A stretch of 64,000 bases of DNA. Source: Trogon surrucura. Lineage: Eukaryota > Chordata > Aves > Trogoniformes > Trogonidae. The notes below the pieces were generated by a model. The model was not told where the DNA came from, made no database searches, and saw only the letters and a list, made by a program, of their open reading frames with translations. Shown here in pieces: positions 39,326-52,649 of the stretch. Position 1 is the first letter of the stretch, and each line of letters starts with the position of its first letter. The stretch is from positions 54,346,264 through 54,410,263 of the forward strand of contig CM036621.1 in assembly GCA_020746105.1 (NCBI GenBank). Direction: 5' to 3'. The translations under genes were made by a program, and so were the position numbers.

Positions 39326-40463
39326 GTCTAAGGTACAGCATGGCACTGACTCTGCAATTTACATCCAACTACCGTTTCATCTCACACTGAAACTACCCAT
39401 TTGTGAAATAGCGAATGTTTGTTCATTCCAGGTATCAGGTGTTCAAAATTACAAAACTAAAAAAAAAAAAATCAGTTAACATGCTTTTGTCACTGCATAG
39501 TAATGAAGCGTAGACAACTATTACTGCTCAAAGCTTTATAACAAAAGCTCAGGTTTTAAGTATTTGTACCATAACCGCAAAATTCTAAAATGAAAGGCAG
39601 CAAGGAAACACACCTCTGTGCAACAAGCAAGCGTGTTAACTTACATCAAATAATTTATCTAATGCAGAAACCTTGTGAAAGGGTGTCACTTGACCTCACC
39701 AATAAACTTACAAAATACGATTCTCTCAAACTGGAATGCATCAGTAGCTACAGATGTTCCTCCTGAACCTTTTAACTAATGCAATCACAGAAGGTTTCCA
39801 CAGTTACTAACAGTGAAACAGTACACTTGAAAACCTCTCCTCCTAATTAGACAAACTTCTGCAGCTAATATTTTTGTCTGAAGATATATTAAAGCCTGTT
39901 ACACATTTTATGCTATTTAAGTGTCCTGTAGACAAAATAAAGCTGATGTGAAAAAAAATCAACAGCTGATTGGAATATTTTGCTTCCAATCCTCACTTCT
40001 AATTGTGATTCAGTAGCTGCACCAACCCAGATGTGTCACTGCAAAAGAAAAAAAGGAGTGTAAGAGCTTGATTGTCCCAACAAAAGGCAGCAAGTTGGCA
40101 GGAAACAAGCTCAAGACACACAGCCACCCCAACCTACATTAAGCTTAACAAATTCCTAACCCTCCTTTTACTTTGGGCCACAACAAAGAGTAATTTAATG
40201 GTTTTGTTAGTGGACAAATCAACAAAAAGGAGTCACTAAATCAGTCTGAAAGAACAGAAGATGCCATTCCTCATCAACTTTTTGGAGCAAGAACAGCCAA
40301 TGTTAGAATGGCAATCCACGCTGAAACACAAGAACTGCAACAAAACCGGTTTTACACAGTTTCCTTAGCAGAAAAATACTTCTTAACAGTTTAGGTACTC
40401 CTCACATACACACCAGGATTCAGGTACACACAGTATGAAACCACTACAATCTTGTGATTTCAA
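39326..40463. other. Unique intronic sequence
   Basis: No exon or repeat family recognised; A12 run near 39459. Confidence 0.5.
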
Positions 40464-40650
40464 GGCTGGTTAGCTCACTCGGTTAGAGAGTAGTGCTGAT
40501 AACACCAAGGTCGTGGGTTCGATTCCCATTGGGTCCCCATGTGTTGCCTGATCTAGTTGAGAGGCGTCCCTGCCCATGACAGGGAGGTTGGATTAAATGA
40601 TCTCTAAGGTCCCTTCCAGCCTAGGCCATTCTATGATGATTCTATGATGA
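40464..40650 (+). mobile_element. Composite SINE: tRNA-Ile-derived head with CR1-derived 3' tail (copy 1)
   Basis: Positions 40464-40537 follow the tRNA-Ile pattern: ggctggttagctcac (A box about 40471-40482), an anticodon arm tagtg-ctgataa-cacca with GAT in the anticodon place, and a perfect B box ggttcgattcc (40516-40526). The acceptor stem no longer pairs well, so this is not a working tRNA. It runs without a break into gtgttgcctgatctagttgagaggcgtccctgc and then ggttggattaaatgatctct and ggtcccttccagcct, which are CR1 3' UTR phrases. It ends in ATTCTATGATG-like terminal repeats. The same body recurs at 56410, proving a dispersed family. The CR1-like 3' end implies mobilisation by CR1 reverse transcriptase, as described for TguSINE1 of passerines; exact family not determined. 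Confidence 0.88.
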
Positions 40651-40734
40651 CTCCCCAAGTACAGTAACCACCAGGGATTACAGCAAGAATACTTGCTGTT
40701 TCAAGAAATATCAATATGAAAATGGCCTCAATTT

Positions 40735-41230
40735 AATCACAGAATGTTAGGGGTTGGAAGGGACCTCTGGAGATTGAGTTCAACCTTCCTGCCAGAGCAG
40801 GACCACAGAATCTAGGGCAGGTCTCACAGAAAGGCATCCAGGCAGGTCTTGAATGTCTCCAGAGAAAGAGACTCCACAACCTCTCTGGGCAGCCTGTCCC
40901 AGTGTTCTGGCACCCTCAGAGTAAAGGAGTTCTTCCTCAGGTTGAGGTGGAACTTCCTGTGCTCTAGTTTGAATCTACTGCTCCTTGTCCTAACACAGGG
41001 ACAGGGCACAAGTGAAAAGAGATTGTCCCTTCCTTCTTGATGCCCAGTCCTCATGTATTTATACACCTTAATTAGATCCCCTCAGTCCTCTCTCCAGACT
41101 AAAAAGCCCCAGGTCTCTCAGACTTTCCTCATAAGGCAGGTGTTCCAGTCCCTTAATCACCCTCATAGCCCTCCATTGGTCTCTCTCAAGTAAATCCCTG
41201 TCCATCTTGAACTGGGGAGCCCAGAATTTC
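40735..41230 (-). mobile_element. CR1 LINE fragment, 3' end
   Basis: Starts atcacagaatgttaggggttggaagggacctc and continues as the reverse of CR1 3' UTR and C-terminal ORF2. The minus-strand peptide (41066 to 40824) includes [44 protein letters not shown]. The frame is interrupted farther 5', and the copy ends near 41230 after the LERDQWRAMRVI-like block. It sits 85 bases from SINE copy 1. Same orientation as PARD3B. Confidence 0.92.
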
Positions 41231-44200
41231 ATCCCTGAAAGTTAAAAAAACAACTACTGGGGAGGTGACTAATGCTAGACAGTCAAGGTGGAGAAAATTC
41301 CCTCTGCAGTGCCACAGAAGTAACTGCAGTTCATCTGACCAGCAAAATCACTCATCCATTCCAAAGAGATTTCAAAGTCAGAGAACATTTTCTGTTCTTT
41401 GGATTAACTCCAAACACTGCCATGTGCAGGGTACAAAGCATCTATACAAAAAAAACCAAAAACTAAAATCTATATAGCAATTTCTTTTGCGCTTCTTTAC
41501 TCCCACCAAGAGTCCAGACAGCTTCCATAAATAAGCACCAGTATTTTAGCTAACTCACCATACAAAACAAGACATTAACTACCAGCAGATGTAGGAGTTG
41601 AATATCCTAAGGCCCAAATAGCATTTCATCCATATGAGGAGTAGGGGATGGACAGTAACAGGAGAAAAAATGAATGTGCAGGCATATGCATGCACAAGTA
41701 CACACTCATGTTTTACACATTACTTAGAGCTCAAAATGAGTAGAAGAGGTCTGAAAAATAACCATGGCACATCCAAAACAAACTCATCATCCTAGAAATT
41801 GAACTTTCCTTATAAAGGGATGATCTTAACTTTACATTTCTGTGGTTTAGTAAGGTACAACAATCAATGAGTGTCAAGAACACTTCAGGCAGGAGACTGC
41901 ATTTCGTAAGTAACAGAGTAACTGTATAAAGTGTATCACTGGAGTTCCTTCAAAACAGACAGCTTTTCTGCTTCTGCAGTATTTTCTGAAAGGTCTGAAA
42001 GGCAAAACGCAGCAACAACAGCAACACAGGTGATAGCTGGGCTGTTGCAATGTTACACATGTGAAGATTGATCCCAGATTGCATGTTTGCCTCAGTGAAA
42101 TAACACTTATTTGTGGAACACAGAAAATGCTGGATTCTTAAGTTTATAAACAATATGGGATAAAATTACACTTATCCCATTTTTGCTCAAGGAAGTGATT
42201 CATTAAGGACATTTTACTGAGAAGGCACTTGCTGAGAAACCTGAAAAATGTAAAGCAAAGAAGCGTAAGAACTGCATTCCAAAATGCTAGGTCAACTTTT
42301 CTCAACTGGGAGGTTCTAGTTTGAGATTCAAGTCCTCTTCTAGTAAGTGACGTGTCACCAAAAACAACAGCACCTAGAAAGATTCCCCCCAGTATATTCT
42401 TAATCATCACCATGGGAAGTTCACATGCTCAAAAAGAAAGAACTAGTTTTGAAAAACAAAAGAATGAATCTCATAAAAAATAAACCACAAATAGCAACCT
42501 AGAAGCTCTGGGCAGCATTCAAATATGGTTACTGTCGATCTGTGCTCCTAAATGCTTTCCTTTTAGCCAGGTCATTTAGGAGAAAATGCATCTGCACATT
42601 TTTTGCACAACAGTTCCAAAAAAACCCTAACAGCGCAAGTGGGGAGAAGACAGCACAGCATATAACCTTTACATAGAAGTTTAGCTGAAATATACGGCAG
42701 AGACATCTACATATGTAAAGAAAAAGTATTATACCAAGTAACTTATTCATACACACCAGCACATCCCAAATGAATATTGAACAGTTACTCTAATGTGCAT
42801 TTTACCTTAGGGCTGCAAGTCATGTTTGTGTTTAACATCAAGCCACTTAGAAGCCGTTTATCATCATTTCCTTTATGTGTGGGAGAACACTTTACAAATT
42901 ACTATGCAAATATTTACCAAATGTTAAATTAAAGCCAGGTCACATGAATGCACAAGTGCGAGGTAGGCAGAGAAGTAACATAAATTTTAAGAAGTGGGTT
43001 TGAGTCTAACATTGTCACAGAATTCTAACTTAACTGTTGCCACCTAATGCAATACCTTCAGTGTTCAAATAGTCCAAAACAGGTTCAAAAATTCTTCTAT
43101 GAATTTATTTTCAGTGAAACACACATTAAGGTGAAAGACTAATCAGTCTATAATAAAAACTCTCATTTACTGTTATTTTTTTGTATATATCTATAGACAT
43201 TTTTAATGCATCAAAAAACTTGGAGCACTATCTTGATTCCTTTTGTTCCAAAGTTGAATAGGAAAGTGTCAGTCTAGTTTTCTGAAAACTAAAGCAATAT
43301 ACTTTATAAATGTTGCAGTGCATATAGCATATTTTAGACTGTAATGAGCAAGAGAATCCTAACAAGTTTAAATACACTTCAGTACATCCATTAATAAAAT
43401 AAAAACCACCACTTAATGACTTTGTAATTAATTATTGTTTGGTGTTGTTATTTGTTCTGCTGTGCAGAATACATAAAATTAATTGCAATCTCTATACTAG
43501 GGTTCTTTTTTTAAATATAGTAAAGATAGGATGCAACAAAAAATTTAAAAGTAGGAATGACTTAGTAAGACTCCTCCCACAATTACTTCTCAGGCTACTA
43601 TTTTAGAAACACCCCCACATTATTGCTTCACTAGCATAAATAGACTTCAATGAAATACAGTGCAAAAAAGGATGTGTTGAAAATATGGAGATCACATATG
43701 CCCGTTTCAAATCCACAGCAACAGAATAAATGCTAGGTCAAAGTTGGGTGGAAGGACTAGATGCCAGCTATGCTGGTTTTTGTCATTTAGTGTAAAACCC
43801 GCAATCACAACATATTTCCTGACAAAGGAGATATTTCAGGTTAAGGTCAGAAAGAGAGACATATTCTAACATTTAATTACTTTTAGATGGCATATTGCAA
43901 CGTGATCCATCACCTCCCAACAGATAAGTAGCATTAATGATTTCTATAAGCACCCTTAGGCTACAGGATCCATCGTTACGCACAGCCACACAGCACTTAC
44001 ACCCAGACCACAGCTTGTGGAACAGAGCACAAAAAGGGAGTCAGGGAGGAACAGGTGGATGAGACTGGTCACAGCCTCAAACTCCTTCTCTCAATCCTTC
44101 TCCAAATTTATCACTAAATTAGAACAGCCTCTGGAATTTTTTGTTTACCATCACCACCTCTACTCAAGCCTGAAGTGGTCGCTCTAGTCAGACAGCATTT

Positions 44201-47200
44201 CAGTGGCCAGCATCAGCTGTAGCAGAGGTGGGGCTCTGGTTTATGGCAATACGAACACCAAGTCCCCAAACCAATGGCTGATCAGGAAGCAAATGTTTGT
44301 GTACTACTGTTGGTTGCCAAATATTCCTCTGTCACAGAGGGATTTCTCTAGGAATGACCTAGAGCTGAATGGTTAGATCTCAGCAACAATACAAGGTACA
44401 TGAATTTGGACATCCCCCTGCAGCCTAAGAGAAACCCTAACAGAAGTGTATCACATCCTGTTCTCCCAGCAGGCAAAGAACTCCACACTTGTGAAGAGAG
44501 CTGAACTAGTAGAACCATATCACGTCTGCAGCAATACCGTATATTGCAGAGATGATCTTTTTATGGAATAAAAGCAAACAAGAAGCTTCTGCAGACAAAG
44601 ACAAACAGTTTTTCTACAAAAGATTAAGGCTGTTCCAGACATTTACTGAATTCAGCAGATCCTAGCACTGACCAGATCCAAGTAAGCTTCCCTGTAAGAA
44701 GGCCAACTGAGTATAAATTACACAGTCTATTCATAAATTTCCAAAAACAGAGAAAAAGTAAAATTTCAGTCACTGATCAGGAAGCTTCCAGAGGTTAGTC
44801 TGCACTACAGTACAACAGAGTAAGTTACAAATACACATACCTAGGTCTTGCAGTTGAAAATAAATTCTTACGTGGAATGAATTACATTGTTTTTATTGCT
44901 CAAGTTCAACTGCATAAAATTAAACAATATTTTTAATTTTTTCTAGGCAAAAATTGAAAAGTAGCAAAAACCATCATAATACAAGGAACAGAAAAGTGTT
45001 ACTGTACAGTGAGATAGTAAAAAGATTCCTAATATTCCATACGATTGTTGTTCTTCAACAAAACTCTGAATCTGTTTGTATTGAAGGTGTTAGAGAGAAG
45101 GTAAAACTTCTTTATATCCTTCCACCAAGTGAAGTGACACACATTCTCTCAAGTCAGTAATATTCAAGAAAAAGATCTACACTTACTGAATTCTAAGACA
45201 GAAATTAAAGTTGAGGCGAGGGCAAAGTAAAGATGGTAGTCTGATCAGCAAGAAATTGCTTTTAAGCATCCATCAACAAAACAATGGAAAACACAGAAGG
45301 CCACACAGCAGAAACAGGCCTACAAAGGTGACTGTAAAAGACCCTTTCTCATCTGCCTTTCTAAACAAAGACAAAACAAAGTACTAAGGAAAAAAAAAAA
45401 AAATCAAGTCAACTAAGAAAGGATCTTATGAGCAGAATTCTGCCTTAACTGTGGCATGATGGAGAACAGGCAGAAGTTACTTTCAAGCAATCAAACTTCT
45501 GAGTATATACAAGAAAAAGTTCTTCACTTTTAACAGTAAATTTAGCAGGGCTGACTAACAAGCTTTCAAGCCCCCTAGCAACAGATAACCTTGCCTTCCT
45601 GTTCATAGTATTCATTCATAGCATGGGTATTTTCATTTCAGCTTGTATAGTTACAGTCATGTAGCCAGGAAACTGTTCATTACCATAATCCATAAAGTGA
45701 AGCAACCAAGAAAATAAAAATAAATAATTTTTAAAAACCCACACCACAATATCGATAGTGACATCATTCTGAGCAGTGTTTGTATCTATCAGTTTCCTAC
45801 TATGAAGGCATCTGCCAACAAAGAGATCCACCTCATTGTAATACTCCTAACTCGGTGAGAGCTGCTCGCTCATGTTTCCCTTTCTGAAAGAAGAATTCCA
45901 ATCAAATAAACTATTTGTTGAAATTATTGGCTCTATCACATGACTGCAACACATTTATGAAGTACACAGCTGAATGAATCATGAAGGTCTTACACATTTC
46001 ATCAAGCTATAAGCACCTCCTGCTACATGAGGGTCCCTTAAAAATGAGGTTTTGCCTAACAGTAACTTAAACAATCTTAGACCAATTACCTCAAGAAAAA
46101 TAAAAGAAAACTAGATTACAGTAACTGTTGAGCACAGTGTGATCCTAAAACCACTAGCAGCCAATTCCTCTCTAAAATTTCTCCTTGGTAAGCCTCCCTT
46201 GTTAATTCACACACAAGTTACAATGTACTGAACTGTTTCTAAGTTAGACTCTCAAAAGGAACAAATATTGTTAAGTGCACGCAGGAGGAACGTAACAAGA
46301 AATTAAGTAATCAAAAAATTCTTATGTCAGTACTTTTTTTAAGAAAAGCAAAATATTACCTGAAAATGATCATCGAGGACCATCATTTCACAAGGACTAA
46401 ATCACAGCCACAAGTGACCCGAACATCTCAAAACACCAAAATACTTTCTACACGGGTATTTACTGGAGAAGGATACATTTGATCTGTTTGTGTCTGGTTT
46501 ACGTCAATTTATATGTCCTGATTTCAATATAGGAAATAAAATGAGATATCACGGGAAGTAAAGCCAGTCTAAATAATATATCCAGGATGCTTTGTTTCTG
46601 GCCAAAGCACATATTTTTGATTTTCATAGCAGTTAAGAAGTTTTCTTCATACAGTGAAACAACATGCAAGAGATTTTACTCCTCCTGAAAGGATTAACTT
46701 AAACATTCAAGCATGACCTGAACCAAAGATTTTTTACCAAAAAAAACCCAGAATTTCCCTTACCATTTAGAAGATCTGCTTTTAGACTATAACAGAGGAA
46801 GCTATTCTATCTAAACAAGCAACTTAAAATAATATTTAAAAACCTCATTTTACGTATTTTCACATGCACACACTAAATTTGTTTAGATTCATTTACTTCA
46901 TCTTTCAAGACTAATCATGAAAAACTTATCCTTCCTCAATTATTTTATTTATTTAAAATCATTCATTGAACATGATATAGCCAAATAGTAGAATTATTGA
47001 GTAGGAAAGAAGACCTGGGGGGGAAAAAAAAAAAAAAAGACACATAATTTTACATAAAGTCACTTTAACTACCCAATTTTAAAAGCTTCTGCCTTTGACA
47101 GTGCTAAAACCCTGATGTCAAACTGGGGACTCTAATCAGATTAGGTCAGTACAGAAACAGATTTATCTTTGTCACTAAGGTTGGTTTTATCTCAACACAT

Positions 47201-49893
47201 CTGCAAATGTGTGAAGTCTGCTCACCCTGTTTCCCTTGCTGGCTATTAACAGCTGGAGCAGAAAGACCAAAACAAAGACAACCAAACAATTCGGGCATAA
47301 GGCCTGTGGAGCAGCACAGACTCCTGACAGAAAAACCTGTTACCCATCTAGAGGAGGGAAGAAACATCTTCCCTTGTTTTCCTCTAAGGTCAAGAGAATT
47401 ACAGAGCGAAGACAGACATAGACGAAAACCAGAAAACAGTTTCTTATTAGTCTTTGTAATGAAACTAACAGCATAAAAACAGCTCACGATCAGCTTTACA
47501 TTTAACACGTTAAACGGTCCCCAAAATCACTAGTCAATCCCTAGTCACCGCCTAAAATATGTCTTGATCTTTAGACATTTACAAATTATTACACTCTGAG
47601 AAATTAATATGACTGTGCTGCCATGACTACAAGACAAAACACAACAGCAAGGACTGATTGCCACTTCTTCCTGTCTCCTTCATCTGTCCTCTTCATACCA
47701 CCACACACCAAACTTCATTTCACATGAAAGAAACTCATCCTTCTCCCATTCTTCTTTCTTCCTCTTTTCTTGATTTTCATGCACAATTAACATATTCTGT
47801 TCTTCTTGAGTATACAGAAAAACAAACATTTTGAAGTTACAATAACTATCTCCTTACAGCAAGACAGGCTTAGACATCAGAGAATCTCCATCTTGGGCAG
47901 TCTATCGAGGTAAAGATGCCTGCTACAAGCAGCCTGACATACCAGTTATATACACATCACCATCAACTCAGCTTCATTTTTAAAATGTGAACTGGAACAT
48001 TTTAGAACCAAGTGATCCTGCTCTGAGCTCCTAGAAGACAAACAACAGAACAGAAACACACTGAAAGTTCTTCAGATGGGTTACAAAGCACGGCACAGGG
48101 ACCAGGGCGAGTAGGTTTTCTCCACCCAAGCCACTTGACACCGGTACGCTGTAGGCCACAGCAGAACAGAAAGACAGGGAATCTTTCCTGTTCCTCAGAG
48201 ACAGCCTTTGTAAAGAGGGACTACAGTATTTCTTGCTCTTTAAATGATTATGCTTTGAGAAATTAATACGACTATCTACTAATAAATAGCCCTTTCATTT
48301 TTCACAAAGTAGGGAAGGTAGTTACTCAACTCACCTAGTGAACTCCACTATCACTGGAGAGCACAAAGAAGAGAAAGGTGGTTTATTCTCCCAGTTGGAT
48401 GTGCAAGGGAAAAAAAATACCCATTTCCCAAACGAGGTCTGAGGTAGAAAACAAACAACTGCAGAGATAATCCATATCCCTAGCATGGAATTCCCAACAG
48501 TCCAATAGTCAGAGCACAGATATAAAAACCCAAAATGATCCTGAATATTTTACATTACATTCAAACCTTGGTTTGCAGCATCAGAACCCTTCAAAAATCA
48601 GCGCATTCTGATTTTATGCTAAAACTGAATGCAAATGAGACTCTGAATATTATCTGAATAAAATATTCTTTGGACAATTACATCAGTAGATGGATCACAT
48701 AGCCCACTCCAATATTTCTCAGTTAAGAATATTTCAGTGATGAACAAGTATGCAAAACCAGAACAGGCACAGATAGCTGGAGACACACGTTCAGATATGA
48801 GGTCCACACAGTGCAGTTACAACAACTACCAAAAAATCTCCCCTTCAAGACTCAGTTTCAGTACAGTGCACTGTATGCCAGGCTCTGAATCCAAGATAAC
48901 GATATGACTGCAAGAATGAAAATGTAAACTGATCATCAGCTATAAACTAAGAATATCCTTTAGCTCATCAAGCCCATTAGATTAGATTGTTTCAGCAACA
49001 TAGAAATGCAAAAGATTAACCCCTACCTAAGTTAACACAATAGATCCAGAACCAAACATCTCTACGTAAACTCACACTTTAACTTTCATATCCCAAGTTC
49101 CCTGTGTCAAATATGTGCTACAATATTCAGAGTACTATTGTTATGCTAATAAGCAAACTGCTACACAGCTACAGACCCCTGGCAAATAATTAATTAGAAC
49201 TGAGTCTGGCTTTTTGTTTGGTATCTGAAGGTAACACTGGGGGGTTGAGGGACCACAGTGATGATTTCTTACAATCTAACTCAAGTGAGCACACAAAGCC
49301 ATTCCTTCAAATTGTCACCCATTTTTCACACAGAAATGAGGAGGAAAGCAAACAAAAAAAAAAAACTTCAGACAATGAGAAAGGCACGTGCACAAGACCA
49401 CTGTATTTCAAAAACAAAGTCCAGGTTAAGTGACTGTTATTTCACCACATAAAACTGAAGATATCTTAAACTTGAAGAATTCAATATAGCTACAGATAAC
49501 AAAAACACAGGTTGGTTATAAATTAACACAATTCAGTTGGCAACAAACTCAGCACAGAAGTATACCAGATCTTGGACCAAAAATGATAAATCTACATCTA
49601 CAATAAGAACAGCCACCACTTCAGCCCTGCATCTAAAAACTATCTAAGATTATTTTATTTACAACTGTTTGGGCCTTCACTTGATAAAGTGATTAATGTA
49701 TCTGCAGCTGACCCAGGACTGCTTATCAGAAGCAGCTGAGAGTTTCAAGTATGTGAGTGAGTTACAGCAGACTGCAAACTCCCACAAAATAGAATACGAA
49801 TGCCTGTAAAATGATGCAGATCAGATATGCTGAAATCCTGTAAAACCCTGTAACATAAACAAGCTTTAGACAAAGCTCAAGAAAAAAACAGTA
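41231..49893. other. Unique intronic sequence
   Basis: The longest stretch without a recognised repeat (about 8.7 kb). It contains a G7A15 run near 47017-47038 and an A14 run near 45391. The 42780-42960 part has an octamer-type ATGCAAAT at about 42904. A less AT-rich part at 43960-44480 shows no coding or repeat signature. No exon was found. Confidence 0.5.
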
Positions 49894-50282
49894 TCATAGA
49901 ATCATAGAATCATAGAATGTTAGGGATTGGAAGGGACCTTGAAAGATCATCAAGTCCAATCCCCCTGCCAGAGCAGGAATGCCTAGACTATGCTACACAG
50001 GAACGTGTCCAGGCAGGTCTTGAATGTCTCCAGAGAAGGAGACTCCACAACCTCTCTGGGCAGCCTGTTCCAGTGCTCTGTCACCCTCACTGAGAAGAAG
50101 TTTCTTCTCGAGTTTAAGCGGAACCTCTTATGTTCCAGTTTCAGCCCATTACCCCTTGTCCTATCAGTGGTTGCCACCGAGAAGAGCCTGGCTCCATCCT
50201 CGTGACACTCAACCTTGATATATTTGTAAACATTAATGAGGTCACCCCTCAGCCTCCTCTTCTCCAAACTAAAGAGCCCAAG
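49894..50282 (-). mobile_element. CR1 LINE fragment, 3' end
   Basis: Begins with three reversed terminal octamers (tcatagaatcatagaatcatagaatg), then gttagggattggaagggacc. The minus-strand peptide (from about 50282) reads [59 protein letters not shown]. It is open throughout, so this is a fairly young, strongly 5'-truncated copy. Sequence upstream of LGLFSLE is unrelated to CR1. Confidence 0.93.
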
Positions 50283-52199
50283 TGTGCAGTTTCCCCCTGC
50301 CCTGCCCCTTATCCTCAAGCACAAAAAGAACTGCTTTCTCCTGGTACTACAAGTATCTTCAGGAAAACAGAATCACAGAAGTTTGAAAGGAACAGCTTCC
50401 GAGATTTTAAGGAAAAGATAAGGCAGAAAAGCAAAATGAAAGTCATAGCAAAACAGCCAACAGAGGAGTAGAGCATCCAGATCAAATGTGGAAAATTACA
50501 TCTGAGGCACACGTTCCAGTTACTGTTCTGTGGCAACTCTCTCCATCCCTCTTGGCCACGAATTTTTTTTCCAGAGCTTGCAGGAGGACCACATGGAAAC
50601 TGTCCTTATACAATTTTAATCCAGTCAGTACAACCCCCACAAGAAATTTCAAATGAAAACAACAGCTGGTAAGCAAACTTGATTAAATACTGTATTTGCA
50701 TATATTTTGCAACAATAATCCTTAGATGCCATTACCACCTTCCTTTTCATTAGCAGTTTTGATGCCGTTCATCATTCACACAGATGAGTCCAATTTACTT
50801 TTCAGTCAGCAACCTCATTCATTCTCTTTGAGCTCCACAACTGTATCCACTTAAACTGGCTCCACATGTTACGCCATGCTCAAGCACCTACAGAACTTAG
50901 ATTTCACTGTAAAATTAAACAAAGACTGGAAGTGCTTACAACAAACAGGACATTGCCATTACTCACAAGAATGCTCAAGGCTAACCAAGCATACAGGAAT
51001 GCTTTATCACAATGCACTGTCACTAAGACTTTCAGTGTAACCTTAACTTCTCATTAACAGAGGTGATTATATCTGTTTCCCAACTCACATACCCCAACAC
51101 CAGCAGAGACCCGGTCACTGACTAGTTCAGCTACAAGATGCTGAAGGCTTTTCAGCACAGTAATTGGATCTACTTTCACTAAACTTTATCGCTACGTGCA
51201 GTGCCTGAAAAAAAGAAACCAGCACATGCAATGGAGCATCTGATTCTCCTTTTAAAATGGCTACTAAGTGAGAAAACAGCCGTTGTCAGTTAATAGAAAA
51301 AATGATAACATCAGAATTTGCTGGTATAATGATCAGGTAAGGTAACTGACTTGCCTTCCTACAGAACCTGCAACAGCCTCAGCTGTATTATTAGAGGTAT
51401 CTCTTACACTAACTACGAAGTTAGGCTCCAAAACAAACAAAAAATTACAAAAAAAACCACAAGAAAAATGTCTGAAATTTCATTAAGGGAGCTTTAGCAA
51501 GATTACAACAGTATTAAACAGTTTCATCATTAAACTGTAGCCTGTATCTTTCCATATTAACTCACACATTTATCTAAAACCATCACATAAAAAGCATGAT
51601 GCACACTCATAGTTTTAAAACTAAATCTAGCTTTTTTCTTCCCAATTAAAAGAAACTCCTTCCCACAAAGCCTTCTCATCATGCACAAAATGTTTTGAAA
51701 CCGAAATAACATTTTGCAGAATGTTAGTAGTCCACTACAACCTACTTCACAGCATCTGTTAGATTCAACTGGATTTAAGTCCATTCATCACCACTCTGGG
51801 CCCAGCCATCCAGTCAGTTTTTTCACCTAGCTAAGAGCATGCCTGTCGAAGCAGGCATTGTTTAGACTGCTGTGAAAAAGGAACATCAAAGGTTTGTGTG
51901 TGGGGAAAAAAAAGTAATACAATCTAACATTAGGGCCTGTAATGATAACTGCTCTATGTTAGGCAAGAAGACTAGAACTTGGAAATCCAGAGAAGCCTTC
52001 TGTATTAATGTTTCAAGAATGGTTATCTGCATAGCTCTCATTCAGCTGCTGACTGATGGGAGATACTAACTTTACCTGAGAAATCCTCATAAAAATGACT
52101 CCATTTGCTTTAAAAATAGTAAAATTAAGAAATAATTTTTGCTTGAAATCCTCAACATAACTCAGAAACGCTTGAAAGAACACTCATGGCCTGTGCATT
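50283..52199. other. Unique intronic sequence
   Basis: No exon or repeat family recognised. Confidence 0.5.
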
Positions 52200-52614
52200 T
52201 TAAATATATGACTTAAGAGGATTTTTTTCCTTCTTATGATTACTGTTGTATTCAATCCATTTATTTTTCCAAGCTGTCAAGAGAAAAAAATTGCTCCAAA
52301 CTATTATCTTTTTCACAGATTTCCACTTGAAGTAAGATGCATCAGATGGGATATGCCAGTGTTGACCCCTTAATCCTCGAGTCTGGAAAAATGCTGGTTT
52401 GGGCCATCTTCCCTTTAAATTAGATTTTGTGTGTTGTGGGGGAGTAATTGCAGCAAGTATGAAACTGAAAGGAGTAGACAGTTTGCTTTTGTACATACAA
52501 TATGCTTTTTTATTAGACTTTTCACGTAGTACTAAAAATGTAGTGCTAACGTTAGACTGCCATCCTTCTCACTCTCCTCATCTCAGGTCTCTGCTAGCTG
52601 CAATTGCTACGGGG

Positions 52615-52649
<35 letters not shown>

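Noticed and set aside
39006-39368. 120-codon minus-strand open frame
   Set aside because: It overlaps the ERVL-like LTR on the opposite strand; chance frame.
40464-40537. Functional tRNA-Ile (GAT) gene
   Set aside because: The acceptor stem pairs poorly, several conserved positions have changed, and the sequence continues directly into a CR1-type tail shared with a second copy; it is a SINE head.
47581-48275. Repeated gagaaattaataYgact string near 47600 and 48255
   Set aside because: Similarity covers only about 20 AT-rich bases and does not extend; probably chance.
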